From the NCBI GenBank assembly GCA_046081705.1, contig JBJTWK010000058.1, positions 1 to 10,108 on the forward strand: a DNA stretch of 10,108 nucleotides. Reading direction: 5' to 3'. This document shows positions 1 to 6,788 of this stretch, piece by piece. Numbering within the stretch: position 1 is the first letter of the stretch; every line of letters starts with the position of its first letter. The position numbers and the translations under genes are program-made. Under the pieces are notes generated by a model. That model did not search any database. It was not told the origin of the DNA and saw nothing but the letters and a program-made list of their open reading frames with translations. The stretch is from IMCC26256 sp046081705. Lineage in GTDB: Bacteria > Actinomycetota > Acidimicrobiia > IMCC26256.

Positions 1-1
1 C

Positions 2-1018
2 AGCGCCGCCGCGCGATCCATCGCCGCCCGCGGCCACCGGGTGACGGTGCTCGAACGCTTCGAGGCCGGCCACGTCCGCGGCTCCTCCCACGGTCAGGAA
101 CGCATCTTCCGCCTCTCGTACGACGACCCGACGTACGTGCGCCTCGGCCTCGACGCGCTCACGGGTTGGCGCGAACTCGGCACCGAGGTCGGCGAGACCC
201 TGCTCCATCCCGTCGGCATGGTCGACCACGGCGACCCCGGACGGCTCCAGGCGCTCGAGGCCACCTGCCTCGACCAGGGCGTCACCATCGACCGGGTCCG
301 GGCCGGCATCGCGGCGGCGACCTGGCCCGGGATGCGGTTCGAGTCCGACGTCCTCATCCAGTCGGAGGCCGGCTGGATCGCTGCGGACCGTGCGATCGCC
401 GCCTTCACGCGCCTCGCCACCCGCGACGGCGCCTTGTTCGAGTACGAGCGCGCCGCGCGTCGGGTCGACAGCGTCGGGACCGGGTGGCGGGTGACCACCG
501 CCGAGGGGGAGATCGACGCGGACGCACTCGTCGTGACGACCGCGGGCTGGACCGCGGACCTCCTCGGGCCCATGCTCGGCGCGGCCGTGGAGCTCCCCCC
601 GATCACGGTCACCACCGAGGTGGCGGCCTACTTCCGCCCGCGCGGCGACGCAACCTGGCCCTGCTGGTGCCACCGGATCGAGCCGGAGGTCTACGGACTC
701 CCGAGCCCCGACGGCCTCGTGAAGGTCGCCGAGCACGGCACGGGCGTCGCCTCCCACCCGGACGAGCGCAGCTTCGACCCGCCCCCGGCCACGATCGCGC
801 GCCTCGAGGCGTACGCCGCGCGTTGGTTGCCCGGCGTCGAACCTCGCGCCGCGCGCACCACCACGTGCCTCTATGCGTCGACGCCGACCGACGACTTCTG
901 CCTCGACCGCTCGGGGTCGTTCGTCCTCGGCGTGGGCCTCGGCGGGCACGGGTTCAAGTTCGGACCGGCGATCGGCGAGCGCCTCGCCGATCTCGCCGAG
1001 CGCGCGCTCGACCGGTGA
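2..1018 (+). CDS. FAD-dependent amine oxidase, DAO family (sarcosine / N-methyltryptophan oxidase-like), 5' partial
   Basis: Likely oxidises the C-N bond of a secondary amino acid (N-methyl amino acid or sarcosine type) with FAD and O2, giving H2O2. The gene enters from outside the window: the frame is open from base 2, and 338 residues are visible before TGA at 1016-1018. The dinucleotide-binding glycines are off the edge; the VTVLERF strand that ends the Rossmann fold is present. Monomeric sarcosine oxidase hallmarks follow: GSSHGQERIFR (about 80-112) with both active-site arginines, a Lys (722-724) four residues before a His (734-736) like the MSOX Lys265/His269 pair, a Cys at 866-868 in TTCLYAST where MSOX binds FAD covalently (Cys315), and GHGFKFG (947-961) with the second active-site Lys. 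The set suggests an active, covalently flavinylated enzyme; the substrate cannot be told. Its stop overlaps the start of the following MFS gene (GTGA), so the two are co-translated. Confidence 0.9.
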   Translation, partial: SAAARSIAARGHRVTVLERFEAGHVRGSSHGQERIFRLSYDDPTYVRLGLDALTGWRELGTEVGETLLHPVGMVDHGDPGRLQALEATCLDQGVTIDRVRAGIAAATWPGMRFESDVLIQSEAGWIAADRAIAAFTRLATRDGALFEYERAARRVDSVGTGWRVTTAEGEIDADALVVTTAGWTADLLGPMLGAAVELPPITVTTEVAAYFRPRGDATWPCWCHRIEPEVYGLPSPDGLVKVAEHGTGVASHPDERSFDPPPATIARLEAYAARWLPGVEPRAARTTTCLYASTPTDDFCLDRSGSFVLGVGLGGHGFKFGPAIGERLADLAERALDR

Positions 1019-2274
1019 GCCGGCTCCGGGAGTTCAACGCTGCGACCTTCCGGTCGTTCGGCACCCGGAACTTCCGCCTCTTCTTCGGCGGGCAGATCGT
1101 CTCCCAGGTCGGTAACTGGATGACGCTCGTCGCCCAGACGCTCCTCGTCCTCCACCTCACCGGATCGGGCGTCGCGCTCGGCGTACTCGCCGCCGCGCAG
1201 TTCGGGCCGATCCTCGTCCTCGGTCCGTGGGCCGGGCTCGTCGCCGACCGTTCGGACAAGCGGCGACTCCTCATCACGGTGCAGGTCATCGCGATGGCCC
1301 AGTCGTTCGCGTTGGCCGCGCTCGCCTTCCTCGCCGATCCGCCCATCGTCGGGATCTACCTCGTGGCCCTGGTCGGCGGCCTCACCGTCGCGTTCGACAA
1401 CCCGGCACGGCGCGCCTTCGTGACCGAGATGGTCCCGCGCGACGACATCCCGAACGCCGTGAGCCTCAACAGCGCGCTCATGACCGGTTCCCGCATCATC
1501 GGCCCGGCCCTCGCCGGTCTCGCCGTCTCGACGGTGGGCTACGGCTGGGCCTTCGTGGCCGACGGGGTCTCCTACGTCGCGGTGCTCCTCGCCTACGGCC
1601 TCATGCGGTCGGGCGATCTCCACCGTGCCGACCCGGCACCCCGCGGCAAGGGGCAGGTGCGGGAGGGCTTCCGGTACGCCCGGGCGAACCGCGACCTGTG
1701 GGTACCGCTCCTGATGATGGCCGTCGTCGGCACGCTGTCCTACAACTTCCAGGTCGTGTTCCCGCTGTTCGCCACCCGGGACCTCGGCGGCTCGGGTGCC
1801 ACCTTCACGGTGCTGTTCTCGGTCATGAGCGTCGGCGCACTCGTCGGCGCACTGGCGGTGGCTCGCCGGACCCGCATCTCGCTGCGCACCGTGGCGCTCA
1901 CGTCGATCGCCTTCGGGATCCCGATGGCCGTCATGGTGGTCGTCCCGAACCTGACCGTCGCGTTGCCCGTGGCCTTCGTCGTGGGCCTCGGCAGCATCTC
2001 GTTCCTCACCGCATCGACCGCCATCGTGCAGACCCACTCCTCGCAGGAGATGCGCGGACGAGTCCTCGCGCTGCAGGCGATGGTATTCCTCGGCTCCACA
2101 CCGATCGGAGGCCCGATCCTCGGGTGGATCTCGGAGACCTTCGGGGCGCGCTGGGGCGTCGCCGTCGGCGCGGCCGCCGCGTTGGGTGCCGGCATGTGGG
2201 GGCTGGCCGTGGCCCGGCGCCCCGAGGTACCGCTCAGTCCAGTCGGTAGTCGGCCGGATCCGCAGCGCGCGTGA
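1015..2274 (+). CDS. MFS exporter, EntS-like (MFS_3 type)
   Basis: A 419-residue major facilitator superfamily protein, probably a drug/metabolite:proton antiporter in the cytoplasmic membrane. The start chosen is GTG at 1015, which overlaps the upstream TGA as GTGA; longer starts would lie inside the oxidase gene in another frame. The N-terminus (NFRLFFGGQIVSQVGNWM, residues 19-36) is typical of the enterobactin-exporter-like branch. MFS motif A is seen at about residues 74-84 (GLVADRSDKRR), and the loop with NPARRAFVTEMV at about 129-140 is also typical of this branch. Hydrophobic segments continue to near residue 400, in line with about 12 helices, and a central polar loop near 208-225 separates the two halves. 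The short tail is proline-rich. The coupling suggests it exports a substrate or product of the neighbouring oxidase, but such transporters often have no provable link. The last 41 bp overlap the 3' end of the opposing monooxygenase gene. Confidence 0.88.
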   Translation: MSRLREFNAATFRSFGTRNFRLFFGGQIVSQVGNWMTLVAQTLLVLHLTGSGVALGVLAAAQFGPILVLGPWAGLVADRSDKRRLLITVQVIAMAQSFALAALAFLADPPIVGIYLVALVGGLTVAFDNPARRAFVTEMVPRDDIPNAVSLNSALMTGSRIIGPALAGLAVSTVGYGWAFVADGVSYVAVLLAYGLMRSGDLHRADPAPRGKGQVREGFRYARANRDLWVPLLMMAVVGTLSYNFQVVFPLFATRDLGGSGATFTVLFSVMSVGALVGALAVARRTRISLRTVALTSIAFGIPMAVMVVVPNLTVALPVAFVVGLGSISFLTASTAIVQTHSSQEMRGRVLALQAMVFLGSTPIGGPILGWISETFGARWGVAVGAAAALGAGMWGLAVARRPEVPLSPVGSRPDPQRA

Positions 2275-4081
2275 TCGCCCAGAACTCCTCGAGCGTCCCC
2301 GGCCAGTTCTGGGTGACCCGGCCCGCAGCGTTGCGGTACCACGACGGCACGTCGGCCTGACCCCACACGCGGGCGGCGTTCCCCGCGTCGATCTCGGCGA
2401 TGTAGGTCTCGAGCACCTCCGGTCGCGGCTCGATGGCGGTCGCTCCCGCCTCCAGCAGTACGCGCACCGCGTCGACGAGGTGGTTCACCTCGCACTCGGT
2501 GAAGAAGATGATGCTGCCGTTCGCGACCAGATTCGTGTTCGGCCCGTAGAGGCAGAACAGGTTCGGGAAGTCGGGCACCGTGATCCCGAGGTAGGCGTGC
2601 GCATCGTCCCGCCAGCGCTCGCGCAGGTCTGCGCCGTCCCGGCCGACGATGTGCATCGGCGCGAGGAACTGCGACGCAGTGAACCCGGTCGCCCAGATGA
2701 TGACGTCGGCGGCGTGGTGCACCCCGTCGCCGTCGACGATCCCTCCGGCGTCGACCCGGTCGATCCCAGCGGTGACGAGGTCGACGTGAGGTGAGCACAG
2801 CGCCTCAGCCCACGACCCACCGTCGAGCACGACGCGCTTCGAGAAGGGCGGGTAGTCCGGGACGACCGCCGCGAGCAGATCCGGCCGCGACCCGAACTGC
2901 TCGTGGAGGTACGCGGTGAAGAACGCACGGAACATGTCGTTCGCCGGCCCCGGGACGGTGCCGGCCATGAGGCCCTCCGACAGCCGCCAGAACAACCAGA
3001 GCCGGTACCACGACTCGAGGTACGGGATCTCCCGCAGCGCAGCACGGACGGTCACCGGCAGGTCGTCGTGGTAGTTCGGCGCAGGCAGGAACCAGTTCGG
3101 CGTGCGCTGGAACACCGTCACGTGCGCCGCGACCTCCGCGATCTCCGGGACGCACTGCACGGCGCTCGCCGCGGCGCCGACGACCGCCACGCGCCGGCCC
3201 GCGAGATCGACCGACTCGTCCCACGCCGCGGTGTGGAAGGCCGGACCCGTGAAGGCGTCGCGACCCTCGAACTCCGGGATGAGCGGGCGGTGGAGCTGGC
3301 CGACCGCGCTGACGAGCACCTCGGCGTCGATCGTGCGGGTTCCGGCCGATGTGCGCACCTCGACGTGCCAGCACCGCGTCTCGTCGTCCCAGCGGGCACC
3401 GAGCACGTCGGTCCCGAACTCGATCCGCGGCGTGATGTCGAGCCGGTCGGCCACGCCGCGGAAGTACTCGAGCAGGACGGGCTGGGTGGAGAACTGTTGC
3501 GCCCAGTCGAACCCCGCGGCGAACGAGTACGAGTACAGGTGGTTCGGGACGTCGACCCGACACCCCGGGTACCGGTTGTCCCGCCAGGTCCCGCCGAGGT
3601 CGGCGGCCCGCTCGAGCAGGCGCACCTCGACGCCCGCCTGACCGAGTCGGTGCGCCGCGGCGATCCCCGACATGCCCGCACCGATCACCACGGCCCGGAT
3701 CCGCCGACCCGGCGCGATCGTCTCGACCGTCCACTGCGGCGCACGCGGATCCTCACCCGGGAGCGCGAGCTCCTCGCGCAGCATCGTGAAGGTGCGTTCG
3801 CCGACCGCCTCGCCGAAGCAGAACTCCATCGCTCGCCGCAGGGCGACGTCGTCGACCGTGGGGGCCGGACCGTTCGCCTCGAGATCGGCGAGCGCCTCCG
3901 CGCACATCCGGCGCGCGAGTTCCTGCTGCGCGTCGTCGAGACCGCCCTGCGGTTCGAGCCGTCGCGCCGGGTCGAGCGTGAGCTCGGGGCGCAGCAGGTC
4001 GTGGCGGCCCGTCACCACGGTCAAGGCGGCGAGCAACGGCGGCAGGGCGACGTCGGTCAGGTTGCGCACGGCGCCGAGCAT
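2234..4081 (-). CDS. Baeyer-Villiger monooxygenase, HAPMO-type (flavin-containing)
   Basis: A 615-residue FAD- and NADPH-dependent enzyme expected to insert oxygen next to a ketone carbonyl, giving an ester or lactone. A helical N-terminal extension (residues 1-125) is typical of 4-hydroxyacetophenone monooxygenase relatives and explains the length. The FAD Rossmann motif is GAGMSG (134-139), followed by GGTWRDNRYPGCRVD (163-177). The type I BVMO fingerprint FxGxxxHxxxWD is intact as FTGPAFHTAAWD (277-288). The NADPH Rossmann motif is VVGAAASAVQ (300-309), with Ala where the second Gly usually stands. WATGF (463-467) and the C-terminal YGPNTN (512-517) also fit the family. The start chosen is ATG at 4081: no ATG or GTG lies just upstream in frame, and homologous-looking sequence begins at once. 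No clear Shine-Dalgarno is seen. It is convergent with the MFS gene (41 bp overlap) and divergent from the GAF gene. The substrate ketone is unknown. Confidence 0.93.
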   Translation of the reverse strand: MLGAVRNLTDVALPPLLAALTVVTGRHDLLRPELTLDPARRLEPQGGLDDAQQELARRMCAEALADLEANGPAPTVDDVALRRAMEFCFGEAVGERTFTMLREELALPGEDPRAPQWTVETIAPGRRIRAVVIGAGMSGIAAAHRLGQAGVEVRLLERAADLGGTWRDNRYPGCRVDVPNHLYSYSFAAGFDWAQQFSTQPVLLEYFRGVADRLDITPRIEFGTDVLGARWDDETRCWHVEVRTSAGTRTIDAEVLVSAVGQLHRPLIPEFEGRDAFTGPAFHTAAWDESVDLAGRRVAVVGAAASAVQCVPEIAEVAAHVTVFQRTPNWFLPAPNYHDDLPVTVRAALREIPYLESWYRLWLFWRLSEGLMAGTVPGPANDMFRAFFTAYLHEQFGSRPDLLAAVVPDYPPFSKRVVLDGGSWAEALCSPHVDLVTAGIDRVDAGGIVDGDGVHHAADVIIWATGFTASQFLAPMHIVGRDGADLRERWRDDAHAYLGITVPDFPNLFCLYGPNTNLVANGSIIFFTECEVNHLVDAVRVLLEAGATAIEPRPEVLETYIAEIDAGNAARVWGQADVPSWYRNAAGRVTQNWPGTLEEFWAITRAADPADYRLD

Positions 4082-4213
4082 AGGCCCGACGCGAATCGGA
4101 CGATCGGGGCGAACGGACGCGGAACGCCCCGAGGATGTGACTTCCTGCCCTACTCGCCGGGCCTCGACGCGCCGTACCGTCGCGAACGGTTCGGGCACGA
4201 GCGCGTCGTCGCG
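4082..4213. other. Divergent region between the BVMO gene and the GAF gene
   Basis: This 132-bp stretch lies between the ATG of the minus-strand monooxygenase and the first in-frame conventional start (GTG 4214) of the plus-strand GAF gene, so promoters for both should be in or near it. I found no convincing -35/-10 pair. The right part (from about 4139) has coding-like third positions in the GAF frame, with the encoded run DFLPYSPGLDAPY, so it may be the true N-terminus of that gene rather than untranslated DNA. Confidence 0.5.
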
Positions 4214-4714
4214 GTGGAACGGTTGCGAGCCGTGAACGAGGAGCTCGAGGCCCGCATCGCCGAGCTGGACGAGGAGCATCGGATCGACCACGAGCTCGCG
4301 CAGGCGACCGAGCTGCCCGGGCACTGCGACCACGACACGGAGACCGAGGGCGTCGTCTGGAGCGCCGCCACCACCATCTTCCGGGATCTCCCCGTCACGC
4401 TGCTCCGGGCCCGGGGCCGGAGCTCGTCGCTCGACCTCGTCGGCACGACCGCCGTGCACGCGACCGACGTGGACGCCGACGCCTGCTGGGCGATGCGGAC
4501 CCATCACGTCCACGAGAGCCGACCGCCGGACGGGCTCGCGTGTCGGCACCTCGCCCACGACGAGCCGCCGACCCTGTGCGTGCCGCTGGGCGTCTCGAGT
4601 CGACCGTACGGTCTGCTCATCGTCGGCGGCGACGGCGGTCACGCGGCGCACGCCCGCGCGTTCGCGGACCGCGTCGGGCCGTTCCTCGGCCGCAGCGTCG
4701 ATGCGCTGACCTGA
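4214..4714 (+). CDS. Small GAF-domain protein (diguanylate-cyclase-type GAF, no output domain)
   Basis: From GTG 4214 the product has 166 residues: a short charged coiled-coil-like helix (residues 2-25) followed by one GAF-like sensory domain. Recognition rests on a pattern common in GAF domains of bacterial diguanylate cyclases and sensor kinases: DADACWAMR (87-95), a central CRH (110-112), then LCVPL (121-125) and PYGLLIV (131-137). No GGDEF, kinase or DNA-binding domain follows, so any output must be through a partner. Ligand and role are unknown. The start is uncertain: the frame is open and coding-like upstream to about 4139, but has no ATG, GTG or TTG there. An ATG at 4135 is in another frame and is followed directly by TGA. 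It precedes the acetolactate decarboxylase gene by 19 bp on the same strand, so the two are probably co-transcribed. Confidence 0.65.
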   Translation: MERLRAVNEELEARIAELDEEHRIDHELAQATELPGHCDHDTETEGVVWSAATTIFRDLPVTLLRARGRSSSLDLVGTTAVHATDVDADACWAMRTHHVHESRPPDGLACRHLAHDEPPTLCVPLGVSSRPYGLLIVGGDGGHAAHARAFADRVGPFLGRSVDALT

Positions 4715-4733
4715 TCGGCTACCGTCCGCCGCG

Positions 4734-5591
4734 ATGTCGGACCATCGCGGACACCGCCACCACGTCGTCGACGAGCACCTCGCGACCGCGGCCCGGCTGC
4801 ACCTCACCCGCCTCGACCACGACGGCTTCGTCGCCGAGGTCGACGGCCCGGGTGAGCACGCCGTGCACCAGGCGTCATCGATCGATGCGCTCCTCAAGGG
4901 CGCCTACGACGGCGACCTGACCCTCGGTGAACTCCTCGAGCAGGGCGACCTCGGACTCGGGACGGTCCAGGCGCTCGACGGCGAGCTCGTGGTCCTCGAC
5001 GGCGTCTGCTACCAGGTGACGGCCGACGGTGTCGTGCGACGACCGGCCCCGACGATGCGCACGCCGTTCGCGGTCGTCTGCCGGTTCGATCCGCACGTCG
5101 ACGAGCCGCTCGACGGTCGACACACGCTCGGGTCGATCACGGAGCGGGTCGATGAGATCGCACGCGAGCACGCCGGTGAGCTCGGCCCGGCGCCAATCCT
5201 CGCGGTGCGGATCGACGGCCGCTTCGCCGAGGTCGACCTGCGCAGCGTGCCGCGTCAGGACCCGCCCTACCCGCCGCTCGGCGACGTCGTAGAGCACCAG
5301 CGCGCGTGGGAGGCGATCGCCGACGACCCGGCGGGCATCCCGGGGACACTCGTCGGGTTCCGCTTCCCGCCTGAGGCCCAGGGGGTGGAGGTCGCGGGGT
5401 ACCACCTGCACTTCCTGTCGGACGACCGGACGATCGGCGGACATGTGACCGGCGCCGACCTCATCGCCGGACGGCTCCGCCTCGACGGCACCACCGAACT
5501 GCACCTCGAGGTGCCGGCCGGCGTCGTGGTCGCCGACGCCGACACCTCCGAGGCGACCGCCGCGATCATCCGCCAGGTCGAGGGCGGCTGA
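4734..5591 (+). CDS. budA: Alpha-acetolactate decarboxylase
   Basis: A 285-residue cytoplasmic metalloenzyme converting (S)-2-acetolactate to (R)-acetoin and CO2, the second step of the acetoin/2,3-butanediol branch from pyruvate. Family motifs: LGELLEQGDLGLGTVQALDG (64-83) with the following E84, then YQVTADGVV (93-101), TPFAVVCRFDP (110-120), LRSVPRQ (169-175), and the zinc site GYHLHF..H with H224, H226 and H237. Acidic residues near TELHLEVP (254-261) fit the catalytic Glu region. Length is normal for the family. The ATG at 4734 lacks a clear ribosome binding site but is 19 bp after the GAF gene stop, suggesting co-transcription. The extreme N-terminus is histidine-rich (HRGHRHH, residues 4-10). 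No acetolactate synthase or butanediol dehydrogenase is in the window, so substrate must come from elsewhere, for example valine/leucine biosynthesis. The symbol alsD is used in Bacillus for the same enzyme. Confidence 0.95.
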   Translation: MSDHRGHRHHVVDEHLATAARLHLTRLDHDGFVAEVDGPGEHAVHQASSIDALLKGAYDGDLTLGELLEQGDLGLGTVQALDGELVVLDGVCYQVTADGVVRRPAPTMRTPFAVVCRFDPHVDEPLDGRHTLGSITERVDEIAREHAGELGPAPILAVRIDGRFAEVDLRSVPRQDPPYPPLGDVVEHQRAWEAIADDPAGIPGTLVGFRFPPEAQGVEVAGYHLHFLSDDRTIGGHVTGADLIAGRLRLDGTTELHLEVPAGVVVADADTSEATAAIIRQVEGG

Positions 5592-5597
5592 GGCGCG

Positions 5598-6122
5598 TCA
5601 GGCCGATTCGGCTGCGGCGTGCAGCACGCGCAGCCGATCGCGGGCGCGGTTCACGCGTGACCTGATCGTGCCGACCGGACACCCGCACACCGCGGCGGCC
5701 TCCGCGTACTCCAGCCCCATGACGACGGTGAGCACGAAGGCGCTGCGCTGGTCCGGGTCGAGGCCGTCGAGGAGATCGAGGACCTCGACCTGCTCGTCGG
5801 GAGCGGCGGCGTGCTCACGGCGCGGCGGCCGCAGAGCGTCGAGTCGCCGGCGCCGGACGTGCCGGCGGACGTGGTCGGCGCACACATGGCGGGCGATCCC
5901 GAACAACCACGCACGGAATGGCGCATCCCCCCGGTAGCGGTCGAGCGCGTCGATCGCACGGAGGTAGGTGTCCTGGGCGAGGTCCTCGGCATCGGTCGGT
6001 GAGCCCAGGTGGGCGCACAGGCGGACGAGATCGTCCTGGGTCGCCCGGACGAGCGCGCCGAGGGCACGGTCGTCGCCCTCCCGGGCGGCGGCGGCGAGTT
6101 CGGCGAGTCTGGCGTCGTCCAT
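5598..6122 (-). CDS. ECF-family RNA polymerase sigma factor, SigC-like
   Basis: A 174-residue extracytoplasmic-function sigma factor with only regions sigma2 and sigma4. Region 2 covers about residues 24-92 and contains DAEDLAQDTYLRA (44-56) and FRAWLFGIARHVCADHVRR (69-87). A variable basic, proline-containing linker spans 88-112. Region 4 (113-167) carries the helix-turn-helix YAEAAAVCGCPVGTIRSRV (139-157). The VCGCPVGTIRSRV form is typical of mycobacterial SigC and related factors. The start is ATG 6122; a TTG directly before it would add one residue. The ribosome binding site is weak. No anti-sigma (zinc-finger or membrane RskA-like) gene is beside it, which matches M. tuberculosis SigC, a factor without a known anti-sigma partner. 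It is divergent from the four-TM/ycnI pair across 147 bp, so it may control them. It is convergent with the decarboxylase gene, with only 6 bp between stops. Confidence 0.93.
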   Translation of the reverse strand: MDDARLAELAAAAREGDDRALGALVRATQDDLVRLCAHLGSPTDAEDLAQDTYLRAIDALDRYRGDAPFRAWLFGIARHVCADHVRRHVRRRRLDALRPPRREHAAAPDEQVEVLDLLDGLDPDQRSAFVLTVVMGLEYAEAAAVCGCPVGTIRSRVNRARDRLRVLHAAAESA

Positions 6123-6185
6123 CAAGCGCAGAACCTAACGGCTCCGCCGCCCGACGTGCGGCCGCCGGAACCTCCCGCGGGTGCC

Positions 6186-6212
6186 GGGAACTCGCGTGCC
6201 GGTTCGGACGAC
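6186..6212 (+). promoter_or_regulatory. Candidate ECF-type promoter upstream of the four-TM / ycnI genes
   Basis: GGGAAC at 6186-6191 resembles the GGAAC -35 element used by many ECF sigma factors. After a 17-bp spacer, CGAC at 6209-6212 could serve as the -10. Transcription would start near 6219-6222, ahead of the plausible GTG starts of the membrane protein. A similar GGAAC at 6167 has no well-placed -10. In GC-rich DNA such matches arise by chance, so this is only a candidate. Confidence 0.25.
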
Positions 6213-6269
6213 CTGCAGGGTGTGGACCCGACTCGCGATCGACCCTGCACCCCTGATCTCGCCGACCGC

Positions 6270-6767
6270 GTGACGGCGGCCGCCGGGCGCCGGGACCGCG
6301 GCTCCGTGCGCACCGGCCTGCAGGCGGGCCTCGTGGCCATCGCGCTCTTGGAGCTCACGTTCGCGGTTCCCGACCTGCTCCTCGGTCACGGCTTCGGCCA
6401 CCCGTCGCACGCCCACCTCGTTCGCCACGCCGGCGCGTTCTCGATCGCGTACGCCGTCGGACTCCTGTGGGTGGCGCACCGTCCGGCCCGGGCGCGCGCG
6501 TTCCTCCCGTTCACGATCGCGCTCGCCGCGGCCATGGTGGTCGGCGCGGTCGCGGACCTCATGGTCGGCGACGTCCCGGCCGTCTACGAGGCGCAGCACC
6601 TGCTCGAGATCGTCGGCATGGTGCTCGTGTGGGTGCTGGCGGCGCGCCCGACGTGGTCGCGGCGTTCCGTCACGGCGAGCATCACATCGACGGACGTCCA
6701 CGATGCCGACGTCGTCTCGCTCCCCGATCGCAACAACCCATCCGGTCCGTCGCGCCCGCGCGTCTGA
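6270..6767 (+). CDS. Conserved four-TM membrane protein with histidine-rich loop, unknown function
   Basis: From GTG 6270 the product has 165 residues and about four transmembrane helices (near 16-38, 52-70, 78-100 and 104-124), then a polar tail. Between helices 1 and 2 lies HGFGHPSHAHLVRH (40-53), with histidines at 40, 44, 47, 49 and 53. Another His/Glu pair is in YEAQHLLE (106-113), at the start of helix 4. These could bind a metal, but no catalytic motif is recognised and I cannot name a family. Starts at GTG 6222 or GTG 6306 are also possible; none has a strong ribosome binding site. The frame is open further upstream, but that part would overlap the sigma factor gene and is low-complexity. 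It stops 21 bp before the ycnI homologue and is almost certainly in its operon. This and the divergent sigma factor point to copper or envelope homeostasis, by inference. Confidence 0.72.
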   Translation: MTAAAGRRDRGSVRTGLQAGLVAIALLELTFAVPDLLLGHGFGHPSHAHLVRHAGAFSIAYAVGLLWVAHRPARARAFLPFTIALAAAMVVGAVADLMVGDVPAVYEAQHLLEIVGMVLVWVLAARPTWSRRSVTASITSTDVHDADVVSLPDRNNPSGPSRPRV

Positions 6768-6777
6768 CCACGACCGA

Positions 6778-6783
6778 AGAGGA
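6778..6783 (+). promoter_or_regulatory. Shine-Dalgarno site of the ycnI homologue
   Basis: AGAGGA lies six bases before ATG 6789 and is the clearest ribosome binding site on the plus strand of the window. It matters because it fixes the original start of the interrupted ycnI gene upstream of the in-frame TAG, rather than at the downstream GTG 6966. Confidence 0.7.
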
Positions 6784-6788
6784 ACCAC

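Noticed and set aside
166..1014. Upstream in-frame extension of the MFS protein
   Set aside because: It is a shifted reading of the oxidase gene, with an Arg/Gly/His/Pro-rich sequence unlike any transporter N-terminus.
2903..4138. Long plus-strand frame opposite the BVMO, leading into the GAF frame
   Set aside because: It mirrors the BVMO codons and is Arg/Val/Glu-rich without motifs; long antisense frames are expected at this GC content.
4082..4897. N-terminal extension of the BVMO to 887 residues on the minus strand
   Set aside because: The added part is antisense to the GAF gene, is rich in low-complexity Arg/Val/Asp, and lies before the family's normal N-terminus at ATG 4081.
6167..6198. 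Second ECF-like element (GGAAC at 6167 with CGT at 6195)
   Set aside because: The 23-bp spacing is too long for an ECF promoter.
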